Source: PALSA-612 sp963765295
GTDB taxonomy: Bacteria > Actinomycetota > Thermoleophilia > Gaiellales > Gaiellaceae
Direction: 5' to 3'
Length of the DNA: 64,000 nucleotides
Assembly: GCA_963765295.1 (NCBI GenBank)
Contig: CAVXVO010000008.1
Location: 252,290 to 316,289 of the forward strand
This document shows positions 8,238-18,795 of the stretch, piece after piece (the stretch's first letter is position 1; each line of letters begins with the position of its first letter). The translations under genes and the position numbers were made by a program. The notes beneath the pieces were generated by a model that saw only the letters and a program-made list of their open reading frames with translations, did no database searches and was not told the DNA's origin.

Positions 8238-9407
8238 GTGGTCGGGCTGATCCCGCATCCCTCGTTCTGGACGGAGCTCACCGACCACCCCGAGGTGATC
8301 TGGGGCGCGATCCTCGCGCTCGTCATCGTCGTCTTGCTGACGCCAGCCGTCGGCGGGATGGCGCGGCTGCTCGGCGCCGTCGACGAGCCCGGCGGGCGCC
8401 GGCTGCACTCGCGTCCGATCCCTCGGCTCGGCGGCCTCGCGCTCTTCTTCGGCGTGATGGTCCCGGCGCTCGCCTTCCTCAAGCTGAGCTCGGAGACGCG
8501 CGGGCTGCTGCTCGGGATGACGGTCGCGACGCTCGTGGGCGCGATCGACGACTTCCGCGGCCTGCGGCCGTGGGAGAAGCTCTCGGGGCAGATCGCGGCT
8601 GCCGTGATCCCGGTCTCGTTCGGGATCTGGATCGATCACTTCACGCTCCCGTTCGTCGGCGTCCACGGCCTGTCGCCGTGGGTCGGCAAGCCGCTCACCG
8701 TCCTCTGGATCGTGGCGATCATGAACATGGTCAACTTCCTCGACGGCCTCGACGGGCTGGCGGCGGGCGTGTGCGCGATCGCCGGCGGCACGTTCAGCGT
8801 CATCGCGCTCTCGCTCGAGAAGCCGAACGCGGCCATCGTCTCCGCGATCGTGCTCGGGGCCTGCGTCGGCTTCCTGCGGCACAACTTCTATCCGGCCCGG
8901 ATCTTCATGGGCGACTCCGGGGCGATGCTGCTCGGCTTCGTGCTGGCCACGGTCGCGGTCGAGGGCCTGCTGAAGACGGCCGCCACGGTCGCCCTCACTC
9001 TGCCCCTCGTCGTGCTGGCCGTGCCGATCCTCGACACGAGCTTCGTGGTCGCGAAACGGCTCAAGTACCGGCGCCCGATCACCTCCCCCGACCGCGAGCA
9101 CCTGCACTACCGGTTCCTGAACATCGGCTTCTCGCAGCGCCGCGCCACGGTGACGATCTGGCTCTGGTGCGGATGCCTCGCCGTCGCCGCACTCGGGACG
9201 CGGTTCCTCCCCGTCCACGAGCACGGCCGCTGGCACCTCTGGCCGACGATCGCCGCCGCCGCGCTCGCGGCGCTCGCGATCGGCGCCTCGATCTACGTCG
9301 TCTACCTGCTCGAGATCGTCAAGCTGGCGAACCCGCGCATCCGTCGCCGCGAGGCCGCCGAACGGCGTGAGGCGGCGCGTCGCGATCGCGATCGCCGTAG
9401 CGCGTAG
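8238..9407 (+). CDS. WecA/TagO-like polyprenyl-phosphate GlcNAc-1-P transferase
   Basis: A polytopic enzyme of the MraY/WecA family that transfers a sugar-1-phosphate from a UDP-sugar to undecaprenyl (or decaprenyl) phosphate, starting synthesis of a wall glycopolymer. About ten hydrophobic segments span 389 residues. Signature loops are AIDDFRGL (about residues 95-102), VNFLDGLDGLAAG (about 165), ARIFMGDSGAML and DREHLHYRFL; the Asp-rich loops bind Mg and the His loop binds UDP-GlcNAc. The GTG start is 3 bases after upp. In Mycobacterium the same gene (rfe/wecA) precedes the atp operon. The C-terminus is an Arg-rich cytoplasmic tail. Confidence 0.92.
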   Translation: MVGLIPHPSFWTELTDHPEVIWGAILALVIVVLLTPAVGGMARLLGAVDEPGGRRLHSRPIPRLGGLALFFGVMVPALAFLKLSSETRGLLLGMTVATLVGAIDDFRGLRPWEKLSGQIAAAVIPVSFGIWIDHFTLPFVGVHGLSPWVGKPLTVLWIVAIMNMVNFLDGLDGLAAGVCAIAGGTFSVIALSLEKPNAAIVSAIVLGACVGFLRHNFYPARIFMGDSGAMLLGFVLATVAVEGLLKTAATVALTLPLVVLAVPILDTSFVVAKRLKYRRPITSPDREHLHYRFLNIGFSQRRATVTIWLWCGCLAVAALGTRFLPVHEHGRWHLWPTIAAAALAALAIGASIYVVYLLEIVKLANPRIRRREAAERREAARRDRDRRSA

Positions 9408-9437
9408 GCGCGATTGTCAGGCGCAACAAACAGCGGC

Positions 9438-9463
9438 AAAAACCCCGCAAGGACGCGGTTTTG
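9438..9463 (+). terminator. Hairpin between wecA-like gene and atp operon
   Basis: An imperfect inverted repeat (AAAACC.CC.GC against GCGGTTTT) followed by T-rich sequence lies in the 98-base gap after the wecA-like gene. It resembles a weak intrinsic terminator that would separate it from the atp operon. Confidence 0.4.
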
Positions 9464-9467
9464 GCGT

Positions 9468-9497
9468 GTTACAAGCGATGGGTCCGCTCTGGTATGC
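9468..9497 (+). promoter_or_regulatory. Promoter for the atp operon
   Basis: GTTACA (9468-9473) and TATGCT (9492-9497) are 18 bases apart, a good sigma-70-type pair. The -10 box ends 8 bases before the ATG at 9506, which suggests a leaderless operon mRNA. Confidence 0.5.
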
Positions 9498-9505
9498 TCG
9501 CCCTG

Positions 9506-9703
9506 ATGGAGCAAGGCCGCGCCAACTTCCAGCCTGCCGGCGCGGGCGCGGTGCTCATGAGCGGAATCGGTGTCGGCGTGGGAGCGGGAGCTCTCGTCGG
9601 TTGGGCCGCCGGATCGGTGCCCTACGGCGTGCTCGCGGGCGCCGTCGCGGGTGTGCCGATCGGGGTCTTCGCCGTCTACCGCCGCTACCGGGAGAACTTT
9701 TGA
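9506..9703 (+). CDS. AtpZ/AtpI-like small membrane protein
   Basis: A 65-residue protein with two glycine/alanine-rich membrane segments joined by a short loop (GSVPYG) and ending in a basic tail (YRRYREN). The position as first gene of the atp operon and the two-helix design match the poorly conserved AtpZ-type accessory proteins, proposed to aid c-ring assembly or Mg uptake. I chose ATG 9506 because a promoter-like -10 ends 8 bases before it; the frame also reads from TTG 9461. The stop overlaps the next start (TGATG). Confidence 0.6.
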   Translation: MEQGRANFQPAGAGAVLMSGIGVGVGAGALVGWAAGSVPYGVLAGAVAGVPIGVFAVYRRYRENF

Positions 9704-10098
9704 TGCAGGCGCCGACCGCTCTCCTGCGCCCCCGCGCCGTACCCGGGCGCTTTGTGCCCTTCGCAGCGGCCGGAGCGCTGTTCCTCGTCGCGCTGCCCGT
9801 GTTCCTCGTCGCCGGCTGGAACATGAAGGCCTGGGTCCTCGCGGCCGTCCTGTGGCTCGCGGGCGAGGCGCTCGGCCTGGCGCTCGGACGTCTTCGCCTC
9901 GGCGTGGATGCGACCGGCTCGTCCGGGGTCGTCGCGTTCGGGATGATGTTTCGCGCGATCGCCGTCATGATCGTCCTGCTCGCCGTGTCCGTCTCACACC
10001 CCCATCTGGCTCTCGCCGCCGCGCTGCTCTTTGCGGCCGCGTACACCTTGGAGCTCGGCGTCTCGCTTCTCACCTTCTTCACGGGGCCCGAGCGATGA
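9703..10098 (+). CDS. AtpI-like ATP synthase accessory membrane protein
   Basis: 131 residues with four hydrophobic segments (about 19-40, 42-62, 76-98 and 101-124). Sequence similarity alone is weak, but the gene lies exactly where atpI lies, directly upstream of atpB and overlapping its start by four bases (ATGA), and topology and length fit AtpI. AtpI helps assemble the c-ring. The frame is open further upstream, but the ATG at 9703 overlaps the previous stop and is preferred. Confidence 0.6.
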   Translation: MQAPTALLRPRAVPGRFVPFAAAGALFLVALPVFLVAGWNMKAWVLAAVLWLAGEALGLALGRLRLGVDATGSSGVVAFGMMFRAIAVMIVLLAVSVSHPHLALAAALLFAAAYTLELGVSLLTFFTGPER

Positions 10099-10964
10099 GG
10101 CGCTGGTGGGTGCTGATGGCGGTCGGCCTCGCCGCTCTCGCTGCGCCTGCGTCGGCGCTGGCCGAGGACTTCAAGCCCGAGGACGAGTTCAAGCTCGACA
10201 CGTGGGTCTCCATCCACCTCGGTCCGCTGGACATGTCGATCAACAAGGCCGTCGCCTATCTGTGGCTGGGCTCGCTCGTCACCATCGTGCTCGGGATCGT
10301 GCTCATGCGCGTCCGGATCCGGGTGAAGCCCGGGACCCGGCAGACGATCGGGGAGACCCTCTACGAGGTGGCGCAGGTGAACATCGCCGAGCAGGGCCTG
10401 CCGACGAAGGCGATCGGACTCTGGTTCCCGTACGTGGCCAGCCTGTTCCTGTTCATCTGGGTGATCAACCTGCTCGGCTTCCTCCCGCTCCCGATCTCGA
10501 ACGAGAAGTTCCACATCGCCGGGCTCGGCATCCCGACGTTCGGCATCTACGCGGCGACTGCGTCGCTCTCCGTCGCGCTCGCGCTGTCGCTCATGACCTT
10601 CGTGTTCTCGCACGCCGAGGGGATCCGCTTCAACGGCCTGCCGCGCTACCTGAAGAGCCTGATCCCGGACGTGCCGAAGGCGATGGTCATCCCGATCGCG
10701 TTCATCGAGGTGATCTCGATCTTCATGCGGCTCATCTCGCTCTCGGTCAGGCTCTTCGCGAACATGCTCGCGGGCCACATGCTCATCCTCGTGATGATCG
10801 GGCTGGTGTTCGTGATCCACAGCCCGCCGTGGCGCTTCTTCGGTCTGCCGGCGGCGATCCTCTTCTACCTTTTCGAGGTCGTGATCGTCGTCACCATTCA
10901 GGCGTTCATCTTTGCGGCACTGTCAGCCATCTACATCGGCTCGGCGATCGAGCCCGATCATTAA
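10095..10964 (+). CDS. atpB: ATP synthase Fo subunit a
   Basis: The proton-channel stator subunit, 289 residues. The essential arginine facing the c-ring is R219 in LSVRLFANMLAGH, and the last helices carry the usual FYLFEVVIVVTIQAFIFA pattern. The N-terminus looks like a cleavable signal peptide (MRRWWVLMAV to ASALAEDF), which many but not all a subunits have. It overlaps the upstream accessory gene by ATGA and ends 11 bases before atpE. Confidence 0.96.
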   Translation: MRRWWVLMAVGLAALAAPASALAEDFKPEDEFKLDTWVSIHLGPLDMSINKAVAYLWLGSLVTIVLGIVLMRVRIRVKPGTRQTIGETLYEVAQVNIAEQGLPTKAIGLWFPYVASLFLFIWVINLLGFLPLPISNEKFHIAGLGIPTFGIYAATASLSVALALSLMTFVFSHAEGIRFNGLPRYLKSLIPDVPKAMVIPIAFIEVISIFMRLISLSVRLFANMLAGHMLILVMIGLVFVIHSPPWRFFGLPAAILFYLFEVVIVVTIQAFIFAALSAIYIGSAIEPDH

Positions 10965-10970
10965 GGAGGA
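10963..10970 (+). promoter_or_regulatory. Strong Shine-Dalgarno for atpE
   Basis: AAGGAGGA, overlapping the atpB stop, lies 5 bases before the GTG of atpE. It is the strongest ribosome-binding site in the operon, as expected for the c subunit made in 8-15 copies per complex. Confidence 0.75.
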
Positions 10971-10975
10971 ATTCG

Positions 10976-11245
10976 GTGGGCACGATCATTCCGTTGCTCG
11001 CGGCGACCGCCCCGGTCATCAAGCAGGGGCAGGCGATCGCGTTCGGACTCGGCGTCGGTCTCGGCGCCGTCGGTGCCGGCATCGGCATCGGCATCATCTT
11101 CGGGTCGATGATCCAGTCGGTCGCCCGGCAGCCCGAGCTGCGCGGCGAGCTGCAGGGGATCATGTGGCTCGGCTTCGCACTCACCGAGGCGGTCGTGTTC
11201 TACGGCCTGCTCGGCGGCCTGCTCGCCTTCGTCCTCGTCAAGTAG
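10976..11245 (+). CDS. atpE: ATP synthase Fo subunit c
   Basis: The rotor-ring proteolipid: 89 residues, two helices joined by the polar loop SVARQPELRGEL. The ion-binding carboxylate is E71 in GFALTEAVVFYGLL, and helix 1 has the packing motif GAVGAGIGIGI. Nothing clearly matches the Na-type Q...ES signature, so proton coupling is likely. The start GTG is set by the strong AAGGAGGA 5 bases upstream; a longer frame exists but overlaps atpB. Confidence 0.96.
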   Translation: MGTIIPLLAATAPVIKQGQAIAFGLGVGLGAVGAGIGIGIIFGSMIQSVARQPELRGELQGIMWLGFALTEAVVFYGLLGGLLAFVLVK

Positions 11246-11773
11246 ATGCTGCTCGGAACCTCACCGCTGATCCAGATCACGCCGGGTCTGATGATCTGGA
11301 CCCTGATCTGCTTCGCGATCGTGTTCATCGTGCTCAAGAAGGTCGCGTTCAGCCGCATCCAGGGGGCGATCGACGAGCGGCGCGAGAAGATCCGCGCGTC
11401 GATCGACGAGGCCGACCGCGCCCGGGCCGAGGCACACAAGCTGCTCGAGGAGCACCATGCGCTCGTCGCGCAGGGCCGCGCCGAGGCCGAGGCGATCCTC
11501 GCCGAGGCGCGGAAGGTCGGCGACTCCCAGCGCGACCGCCTGAAGGAGGAGCTCGACGCCGAGCGGTCGCGGCGCGTCGAGGAGACGCGGCGCGAGATCG
11601 AGGCCGAGACGCGGCGCTCGATCGAGCAGATCCGCGGCGAGGTCGCCGACCTGACGCTCGAGGCCACCTCGAAGGTGACCGGCAAGGTCCTCGACGACGA
11701 GGATCACCGCCGGCTGATCGAGGAGGCGATTGGAGACCTCGACTTCTCCGTGCTGGAGCGGGAGACCGCGTAG
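11246..11773 (+). CDS. atpF: ATP synthase Fo subunit b
   Basis: The peripheral-stalk subunit, 175 residues: one N-terminal membrane helix (about 10-28, PGLMIWTLICFAIVFIVL) followed by a long, highly charged right-handed coiled coil up to the C-terminal delta-binding end. It starts directly after the atpE stop with no gap and ends 6 bases before atpH. A single b gene is present, so the stalk is probably a homodimer. Confidence 0.95.
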   Translation: MLLGTSPLIQITPGLMIWTLICFAIVFIVLKKVAFSRIQGAIDERREKIRASIDEADRARAEAHKLLEEHHALVAQGRAEAEAILAEARKVGDSQRDRLKEELDAERSRRVEETRREIEAETRRSIEQIRGEVADLTLEATSKVTGKVLDDEDHRRLIEEAIGDLDFSVLERETA

Positions 11774-11779
11774 GCCGCC

Positions 11780-12313
11780 GTGGCGGTAGTCCACAGGGTC
11801 TATGCGCGGGCGCTGTACGACGCTGCCAAGGAGCAGGGGATCGTCGACGCGGTCCAGGAGGAGCTCGGCGACTTCGTCGCGGCCGTTCGCGACGTGCCGG
11901 AGCTGCGCGCCGTGCTGCGCAACCCGCAGATCGACCCGCGCGCGAAGGCCGCGGCGCTCGAGGCGGTCACCGTCGGCGTCCACGACATCGTCCGCAACTT
12001 CCTGCTCCTCCTCACCGAGAAGGGTCGCATCGCCGACGTGGAGGAGATCGCGAGCGAGCTCGACCGGCTCGTCGCCCGCGAGCAGGGCCAGCTCACGGTC
12101 GAGCTGACGACGGCGCAGGCGCTCTCCGACGAGGAGGCGCGCCAGATCGTCGACCAGATCGCGAAGGCCTCCGGCCGCCGCGTCGATGCGACGCGCTCCG
12201 TCGACCCCGACCTGATCGGCGGCATCGTCCTCCAGGCCGGCTCGTTCCGCCTCGACGCGAGCGTGCGTGGACGCCTGAACCGACTTCGACAAGACCTCGT
12301 CACGAGAAGCTAG
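11780..12313 (+). CDS. atpH: ATP synthase F1 subunit delta
   Basis: The OSCP-like subunit linking the F1 head to the b stalk, 177 residues with GTG start. The N-terminal helical domain begins VYARALYDAAKEQG, and the C-terminal conserved patch is DPDLIGGIVLQAGSFRLDASVRGRLNRL (cited here as two adjacent blocks: the first reads DPDLIGGIVLQ, the second DASVRGRLNRL). It lies between atpF and atpA as in the standard operon. Confidence 0.94.
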   Translation: MAVVHRVYARALYDAAKEQGIVDAVQEELGDFVAAVRDVPELRAVLRNPQIDPRAKAAALEAVTVGVHDIVRNFLLLLTEKGRIADVEEIASELDRLVAREQGQLTVELTTAQALSDEEARQIVDQIAKASGRRVDATRSVDPDLIGGIVLQAGSFRLDASVRGRLNRLRQDLVTRS

Positions 12314-12331
12314 AGACGCGAAGGAGCAACC

Positions 12332-13855
<1,524 letters not shown>

Positions 13856-13861
13856 ACACCC

Positions 13862-14755
13862 ATGGCCTCGGTCCAGGACCTCCGGCGGCGGATCCGCTCC
13901 GTCCGCAACACGCGCAAGATCACGAAGGCGTTCGAGCTCGTCGCCTCGGCACGGCTGCGCCGCGCGCAGGCGCGCATCGAGGCGATGCGCCCGTACGCGG
14001 ACCGGATGCTCGAGCTGATGGTCGGCACGGCGCGGGCGGCGAGCTCGGTCCACGGGCTGCCGCTCCTGCAGCGCCGCGAGGAGCAGACCGTGGCGATCGT
14101 GCCGCTGACGGGCGACCGCGGCCTCGCCGGCCCGTTCAACTCGCAGATCCTCCGGCACGCCTTCGCCCTCGACCGGTCACTGCGGGCCGAGGGCAAGCAG
14201 GTGCGCTGGCTCGTCGCCGGCCGCAAGGGCGCCTCGACGCTCCGCTTCCGCGGCTACCCGCTCGACCAGACCTGGACCGGCTTCAGCGATCGCCCCTCCT
14301 ACCACGACGCGCAGGCGATCGCCCACAAGCTCGCCGACCTCTACGTCGCCGAGGAGATCGACCGGGCGATCGTCGTCTACAACCACTTCGTCTCGCCGCT
14401 CGTCCAGACGGTCGTCGAGCAGGACGTCCTGCCGATCCCCGAGGAGATGCTCCATCCGCAGGACGAGGAGTCGGCGGACGAGAAGGCGGTGCTGGGCGAC
14501 TTCATCTACGAGCCGGAGCCGGAGGAGATCCTCGCCCGGCTGCTGCCCTTCTACCTCGAGACCGAGCTGTTCCGGGCGCTGCTCGAGTCGGCCGCGTCCG
14601 AGCAGGGCGCGCGCATGACGGCGATGCGCAACGCCTCCAAGAACGCCGCCGACCTGATCGACTCGCTCACCCTGGCCATGAACCGCGCCCGGCAGGCGGA
14701 GATCACGCAGGAGATCCTCGAGGTCGTCGCCGGCGCCGACGCCCTGACGGGCTAG
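13862..14755 (+). CDS. atpG: ATP synthase F1 subunit gamma
   Basis: The central rotor shaft, 297 residues, formed by N- and C-terminal coiled-coil helices: SVRNTRKITKAFELVASARL at the start and a helix with MRNASKNAADLID and NRARQAEITQEI at the end. A central Rossmann-like domain contains TGDRGLAGPFNSQI. In nearly all bacteria atpG is followed at once by atpD; here the operon breaks off and atpD is 7.3 kb away. Confidence 0.96.
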   Translation: MASVQDLRRRIRSVRNTRKITKAFELVASARLRRAQARIEAMRPYADRMLELMVGTARAASSVHGLPLLQRREEQTVAIVPLTGDRGLAGPFNSQILRHAFALDRSLRAEGKQVRWLVAGRKGASTLRFRGYPLDQTWTGFSDRPSYHDAQAIAHKLADLYVAEEIDRAIVVYNHFVSPLVQTVVEQDVLPIPEEMLHPQDEESADEKAVLGDFIYEPEPEEILARLLPFYLETELFRALLESAASEQGARMTAMRNASKNAADLIDSLTLAMNRARQAEITQEILEVVAGADALTG

Positions 14756-14861
14756 CCAAACAGCACATGGACGCGCTAACCTTCGCCGCGGTGGGAACGT
14801 CTCACCTAACGTGCGTCCCCGACCGGGTATGGACTCGAGGCCCTGTGAGCTCTGAAGCACC

Positions 14862-15921
14862 GTGAGCACCGTCGACAAGGTCGATGTCGCCGCAGGGCAC
14901 GGCGCCGGTGCCGCAGTCGCGCTCCCGGGCGCTCCGCCGGCGCAGGACGAGGTCAAGGCACGCGGCTACTGGGAGCTCGTCTGGATTCGCTTCAAGCGCG
15001 ACAAGGTGGCGGTCTCGAGCCTGGTCTTCATCGTCTTCCTGTTCACGGCGGCGTTCGGGCTCGCCCCGCTCTTCGCCATGTGGCTCGGCCACGGCCCCAA
15101 CGACATCTTCTCGTCGGGAGGCGTCGTCAACTACAAGCCGGTCGGGCCGTGGACGTACATCAACACGGCGCCGTACCCGGGGGCTCAGGGGCATTTCCCG
15201 ACGCAGCTCCTGCCGCTCGGCGCGGACGGCGCGCTCGGCCGTGACCTGTTCCTGCGCCTGCTCTACGGCGCGAGAGCGTCGCTCGAGGTGGCCGTGTTCG
15301 CGACCATCGTGTCCGTCGGCATCGGCGTCGTCATGGGTCTTCTCGCCGGCTTCTTCCGCGGCTGGGTCGACACGGTCGTCTCCCGGCTCGACCGAGATGG
15401 TCATGGTCTTCCCGATCCTTCTCTTCATCATCGCCGTGCGGGTCACGGCCGGCGACACGCTCAACGCGATCACCTTCGGAGGCCTGCTCGTTCCGGGGGT
15501 CTTCACGCTCACTCTCATCTTCTCGCTCTTCGGCTGGTTCTATCCCGGCCGTATCGTTCGAGGAGTCGTACTGTCGCTTCGCGAGAAGGAGTTCGTCGAG
15601 GCGGCACGGATGACAGGCGCCGGAGACTGGAGGATCATGCGCTCCCACCTCCTGCCCCATCTCGTCGGCCCCGTCATCGTGTACTCGACGCTGATCGTCG
15701 CCCAGACGATCATCGCCGAGGCTGGGCTCTCCTTCCTCGGGCTCGGCATCGAGTTGCCGAACGCGAGCTGGGGGAACCTGCTCGAGGGAGCCAAGGACTG
15801 GTACATCCAGCAGCCGTGGCTGATGGTTTGGCCGGGTCTCGCCATCCTGCTCACGACCCTCGCCTTCAACATGCTCGGCGATGGCCTCCGGGATGCGTTC
15901 GACCCGCGCGCGAGAATCTAG
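14862..15921 (+). CDS. Peptide ABC transporter permease, DppC/OppC type (frame broken once)
   Basis: The inner-membrane permease of a peptide/nickel-class importer. The N-terminal half reads from GTG 14862 to about 15388, with the OppC N-terminal helix and LLYGARASLEVAVFATIVS. The C-terminal half (EMVMVFPILLFII, the EAA loop REKEFVEAARMTGAGDWRIM, GLSFLGLGIELPNASWGN) is in the +1 frame. Removing one base from CTCGACCGAG near 15389 restores a continuous 352-residue protein ending at TAG 15921, with the expected RLTEMVMVFP across the join. Either a sequence error or a fresh pseudogene; everything else looks functional. It heads an operon with the binding protein, second permease and two ATPases. 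Confidence 0.85.
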
Positions 15922-16024
15922 GCCCAAGCTAACCGGCGGCAACAAGAAACGTCTCAGTCCACGAACGGTTCAGCATGATGTGCCGCCCGGAGGGGATGGG
16001 GCACATCGGAAAGGAAGGAGTCAG

Positions 16025-17692
16025 ATGCGAAGCAAAACGCTGCTCTCTGCAGTGTTTGCCAGCCTCGGGGTCATGATGTTGGTCGCGGCGATCTTTGCCG
16101 GTACGGCCAGCTCCGCCTCGAAGCCGGCTGCCAAGCCTGTCTCGAAGCATGCGTTGAAGGGCGGCACGCTGCGCGTGAACGCCTCGAACAACGACTTCGA
16201 GTTCTCGGATCCAGGCCTCGCCTACGACACGCTGTCGTGGTCGATGCTCTACACGACGCAGATGCTGCTCGTGAACTTCCCCGAGAAGAACGGACAGGCC
16301 GGTTCGGTGTTGTATCCGGAGGCGGCGACGTCGTTCCCGACGGTTTCGAAGGACGGGAAGACGTACACGTTCCACATCCGGCCGGGCCTGAAGTTCTCGG
16401 ACGGCTCGCCTGTCACGGCCGCTGCGTATCAGCGGGCGTGGGAGCGGAACCTGAGCCCGAAGATGGGCTCGCCCGTGGGCGTCAACGACCAGTTCCAGAC
16501 CGTGGTCGTCGGCGCGCAGGCGTTCCTGGACGGCAAGGCTCAGTCGATCGCGGGCATCAAGGCGAGCGGTCTGACGCTGACGTTCAGGCTGACGAAGCCG
16601 AACCCGACGTTCACGTCGTATCTCGGCATGCAGTGGTTCGGCGCGGTCAAGCCGGACATGGCGTACACGACCTCTGGCGTCACGAGCTCGTATCCGTCGG
16701 CAGGCCCGTACTACATCCAGTCGCGTGACGTCGGCCGGTCCCTGGTCGAGGCGCGGAACCCGTACTACAAGGGCTCCCGCCCGGCGAACCCGGACAAGAT
16801 CGTCTGGACGATGAACACGGACCAGGACCAGAGCCTGCTGCAGGTCAAGGCCGGACAGGCTGACGTCGATGCCGGCGCTCCGCCGCCGACCGCAAACGCT
16901 TCGCTGGCGCAGCAGTACGGCGTCAACAAGTCGCGGTTCTTCGTCGGTGGCACGTCGTGCGTCCTCTACTGGGCGCTGAACACGTCGCGGCCTCCGTTCA
17001 ACACGCTCGCCGCACGCAAGGCGGTCAACTGGGCGCTCGATCGCCCGGCGATGGTCCGCCTGTTCGGCTTCCTCGGCGCGAAGCGCTCGGACCAGATCCT
17101 GGTTCCGGGTGTGCCGGGCTACAAGCCGTACAACCTCTACGCCTTCCGCGGGGCCAACCCGGCGGTGGCGAAGAAGATCGACCCGTCACTGGCCGGCAAG
17201 ACGGCAACCATCTTCCATTCGACGAGCTCGACCGCGGTCAACATCGCTCAGATCGCCGCATTCAACCTGTCGAAGATCGGTATGTCGACGACGGACAAGC
17301 CGGTTCCGGGCTCGGTCTACTACAAGCAGCTCGGTACGAAGGGTGTCGACTACGACCTGGCCCGCGCCGGCTGGTGCGCGGACTACTTCGACCCGTTCGA
17401 CTACGTCAACGTCAACCTCGACGGTCGCTCGATCCAGGATCAGAACAACGTCAACTTCGCGTACGTGAACAGCGCGTCGTTGAACAAGCTGATGGATGCG
17501 GCCGCGAACCAGACGGGTGCAGCTCGGGCGAAGGCGTACCAGAAGCTCGACTACACGATCATGAAGAACTACGCGCCGTGGGTTCCGTACTCGATCATCA
17601 ACGGCGTCTTCTTCGTGTCGTCGCGTACGCACAACTACGTCTACTCGTCGTACTTCGGAGAGCCGGACTTCAACGCGCTCTCCGTCGGGTAG
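16025..17692 (+). CDS. Peptide ABC transporter substrate-binding protein (SBP family 5)
   Basis: The extracytoplasmic receptor of the importer, 555 residues. It has a Sec signal peptide (about residues 1-31, cleavage likely near ASSA/SKP) and the SBP_bac_5 fold, with GGTLRV at the start and FHIRPGLKFSDGSPVTA in the first lobe. There is no lipobox cysteine, unusual for a Gram-positive binding protein, which normally needs a lipid anchor. A good Shine-Dalgarno (AAGGAG) lies 4 bases before ATG 16025. A strong hairpin downstream probably limits transcription into the next gene. Codon use looks slightly different from its neighbours (more TCG/GTC/AAG), as for a highly expressed gene. Confidence 0.92.
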   Translation: MRSKTLLSAVFASLGVMMLVAAIFAGTASSASKPAAKPVSKHALKGGTLRVNASNNDFEFSDPGLAYDTLSWSMLYTTQMLLVNFPEKNGQAGSVLYPEAATSFPTVSKDGKTYTFHIRPGLKFSDGSPVTAAAYQRAWERNLSPKMGSPVGVNDQFQTVVVGAQAFLDGKAQSIAGIKASGLTLTFRLTKPNPTFTSYLGMQWFGAVKPDMAYTTSGVTSSYPSAGPYYIQSRDVGRSLVEARNPYYKGSRPANPDKIVWTMNTDQDQSLLQVKAGQADVDAGAPPPTANASLAQQYGVNKSRFFVGGTSCVLYWALNTSRPPFNTLAARKAVNWALDRPAMVRLFGFLGAKRSDQILVPGVPGYKPYNLYAFRGANPAVAKKIDPSLAGKTATIFHSTSSTAVNIAQIAAFNLSKIGMSTTDKPVPGSVYYKQLGTKGVDYDLARAGWCADYFDPFDYVNVNLDGRSIQDQNNVNFAYVNSASLNKLMDAAANQTGAARAKAYQKLDYTIMKNYAPWVPYSIINGVFFVSSRTHNYVYSSYFGEPDFNALSVG

Positions 17693-17715
17693 TCACCGAA
17701 GCTAGGAAAAACGGA

Positions 17716-17743
17716 CGGAGGGGCGTCGACAGGCGCCCCTCCG
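17716..17743 (+). terminator. Hairpin between binding-protein and permease genes
   Basis: GGAGGGGCG (17717-17725) pairs perfectly with CGCCCCTCC (17734-17742), extended by one C-G pair, around an 8-base loop. There is no T-tract, so it is more likely an attenuator or 3' stabiliser that raises binding-protein mRNA over permease mRNA. Confidence 0.65.
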
Positions 17744-17819
17744 CCGCTTCGAATCAGGCAGACTTCACGACCGACACTTCGACCACGACCCTCGGACACC
17801 GCTGAACAGCCGCTAAAGC

Positions 17820-18795
17820 ATGGGAGCCTTCCTCGTCAGACGCCTGTTCTGGGCGGTGTTCCTGCTCCTTGCGGCGACCATCATCACGTATGTGATCTTC
17901 TTCCTCGTCCCCGGCGATCCGGCGCAGCTCGCCTGCGGCAGGGCGTGCACGCCGCAGGACGTCGCGCGGGTCCGCCACCTGCTCAACCTGGACGAGCCGG
18001 TGTACCAGCAGTACGGGCACTTCCTGTGGAACCTGATCGCCCACCAGGACCTCGGCCGCTCGTTCGCGAACCGGGTGTCCGTCAACTACTACATCAAGCA
18101 GGACGCACCGGTGACGGCGTCGCTCGTCTTCGGCGGGGCCGTCTTCTGGCTGGCGATCTCGATCCCGATCGGCGTTCTCTCGGCCCTGCGCCCGCGGTCG
18201 CTCCTCGACCGCGCCTCGATGGTCTTCGTGCTGATCGGGATCTCGGCGCATCCGGTGTGGATCGGCCTGATCCTCTCCTTCGTCTTCGGCTACAAGCTGG
18301 GCGTCGACGCCGATCTCCGGCTACTGCAACTTCTTCGGCTGCGGGCGCTGGCTCCGATTGCGGCGGCCCGGTCCGAATGGGCCTATCACCTGATCCTGCC
18401 CTGGTGCACGTTCATGCTCCTGTTCGCTGCGCTGTACGTGCGGCTGATCCGTGCGAACGTGATGGAGACGATGAACGAGGACTACGTCCGCACGGCCCGC
18501 GCGAAGGGAAGCCCCGAGCGCCGCGTGCTCGTGCACCACATCCTGCGCAACTCGATGCTGCCCGGTGGTGACGATCCTCGGCATGGACATCGGCCTCGCG
18601 CTCGGCGGGGCGATCTTCACCGAGTCGATCTTCAACCTCCACGGCCTCGGCCAGCAGGTGCTCACCTCGTACAACCAGCTCGACTTACCCGTGATCATGG
18701 GCATCGTCGTCTTCTCCACGATCGCGGTGATCGTCTTCAACCTGATCGTCGACATCGCGTACGCGTTCCTCGACCCGCGAATCCGTCTGTCCTGA
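17820..18795 (+). CDS. Peptide ABC transporter permease, DppB/OppB type (frame broken four times)
   Basis: The second permease subunit. The N-terminal two-thirds (RRLFWAVFLLL, VPGDPAQLACG) read from ATG 17820. At about 18307, 18342 and 18373 the family sequence (TPISGYCNFFG, then GSDCGGPV, then WAYHLILPW) passes through all three frames and returns to the first. A fourth shift near 18563 moves the C-terminus (VTILGMDIGLALGGAIFTES to DPRIRLS) to another frame. Each shift is one extra base; deleting four gives a 323-residue protein of normal length. The stop overlaps the next ATG (TGATG). Pseudogene or error cannot be settled from sequence, but the residues are well conserved. Confidence 0.82.
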
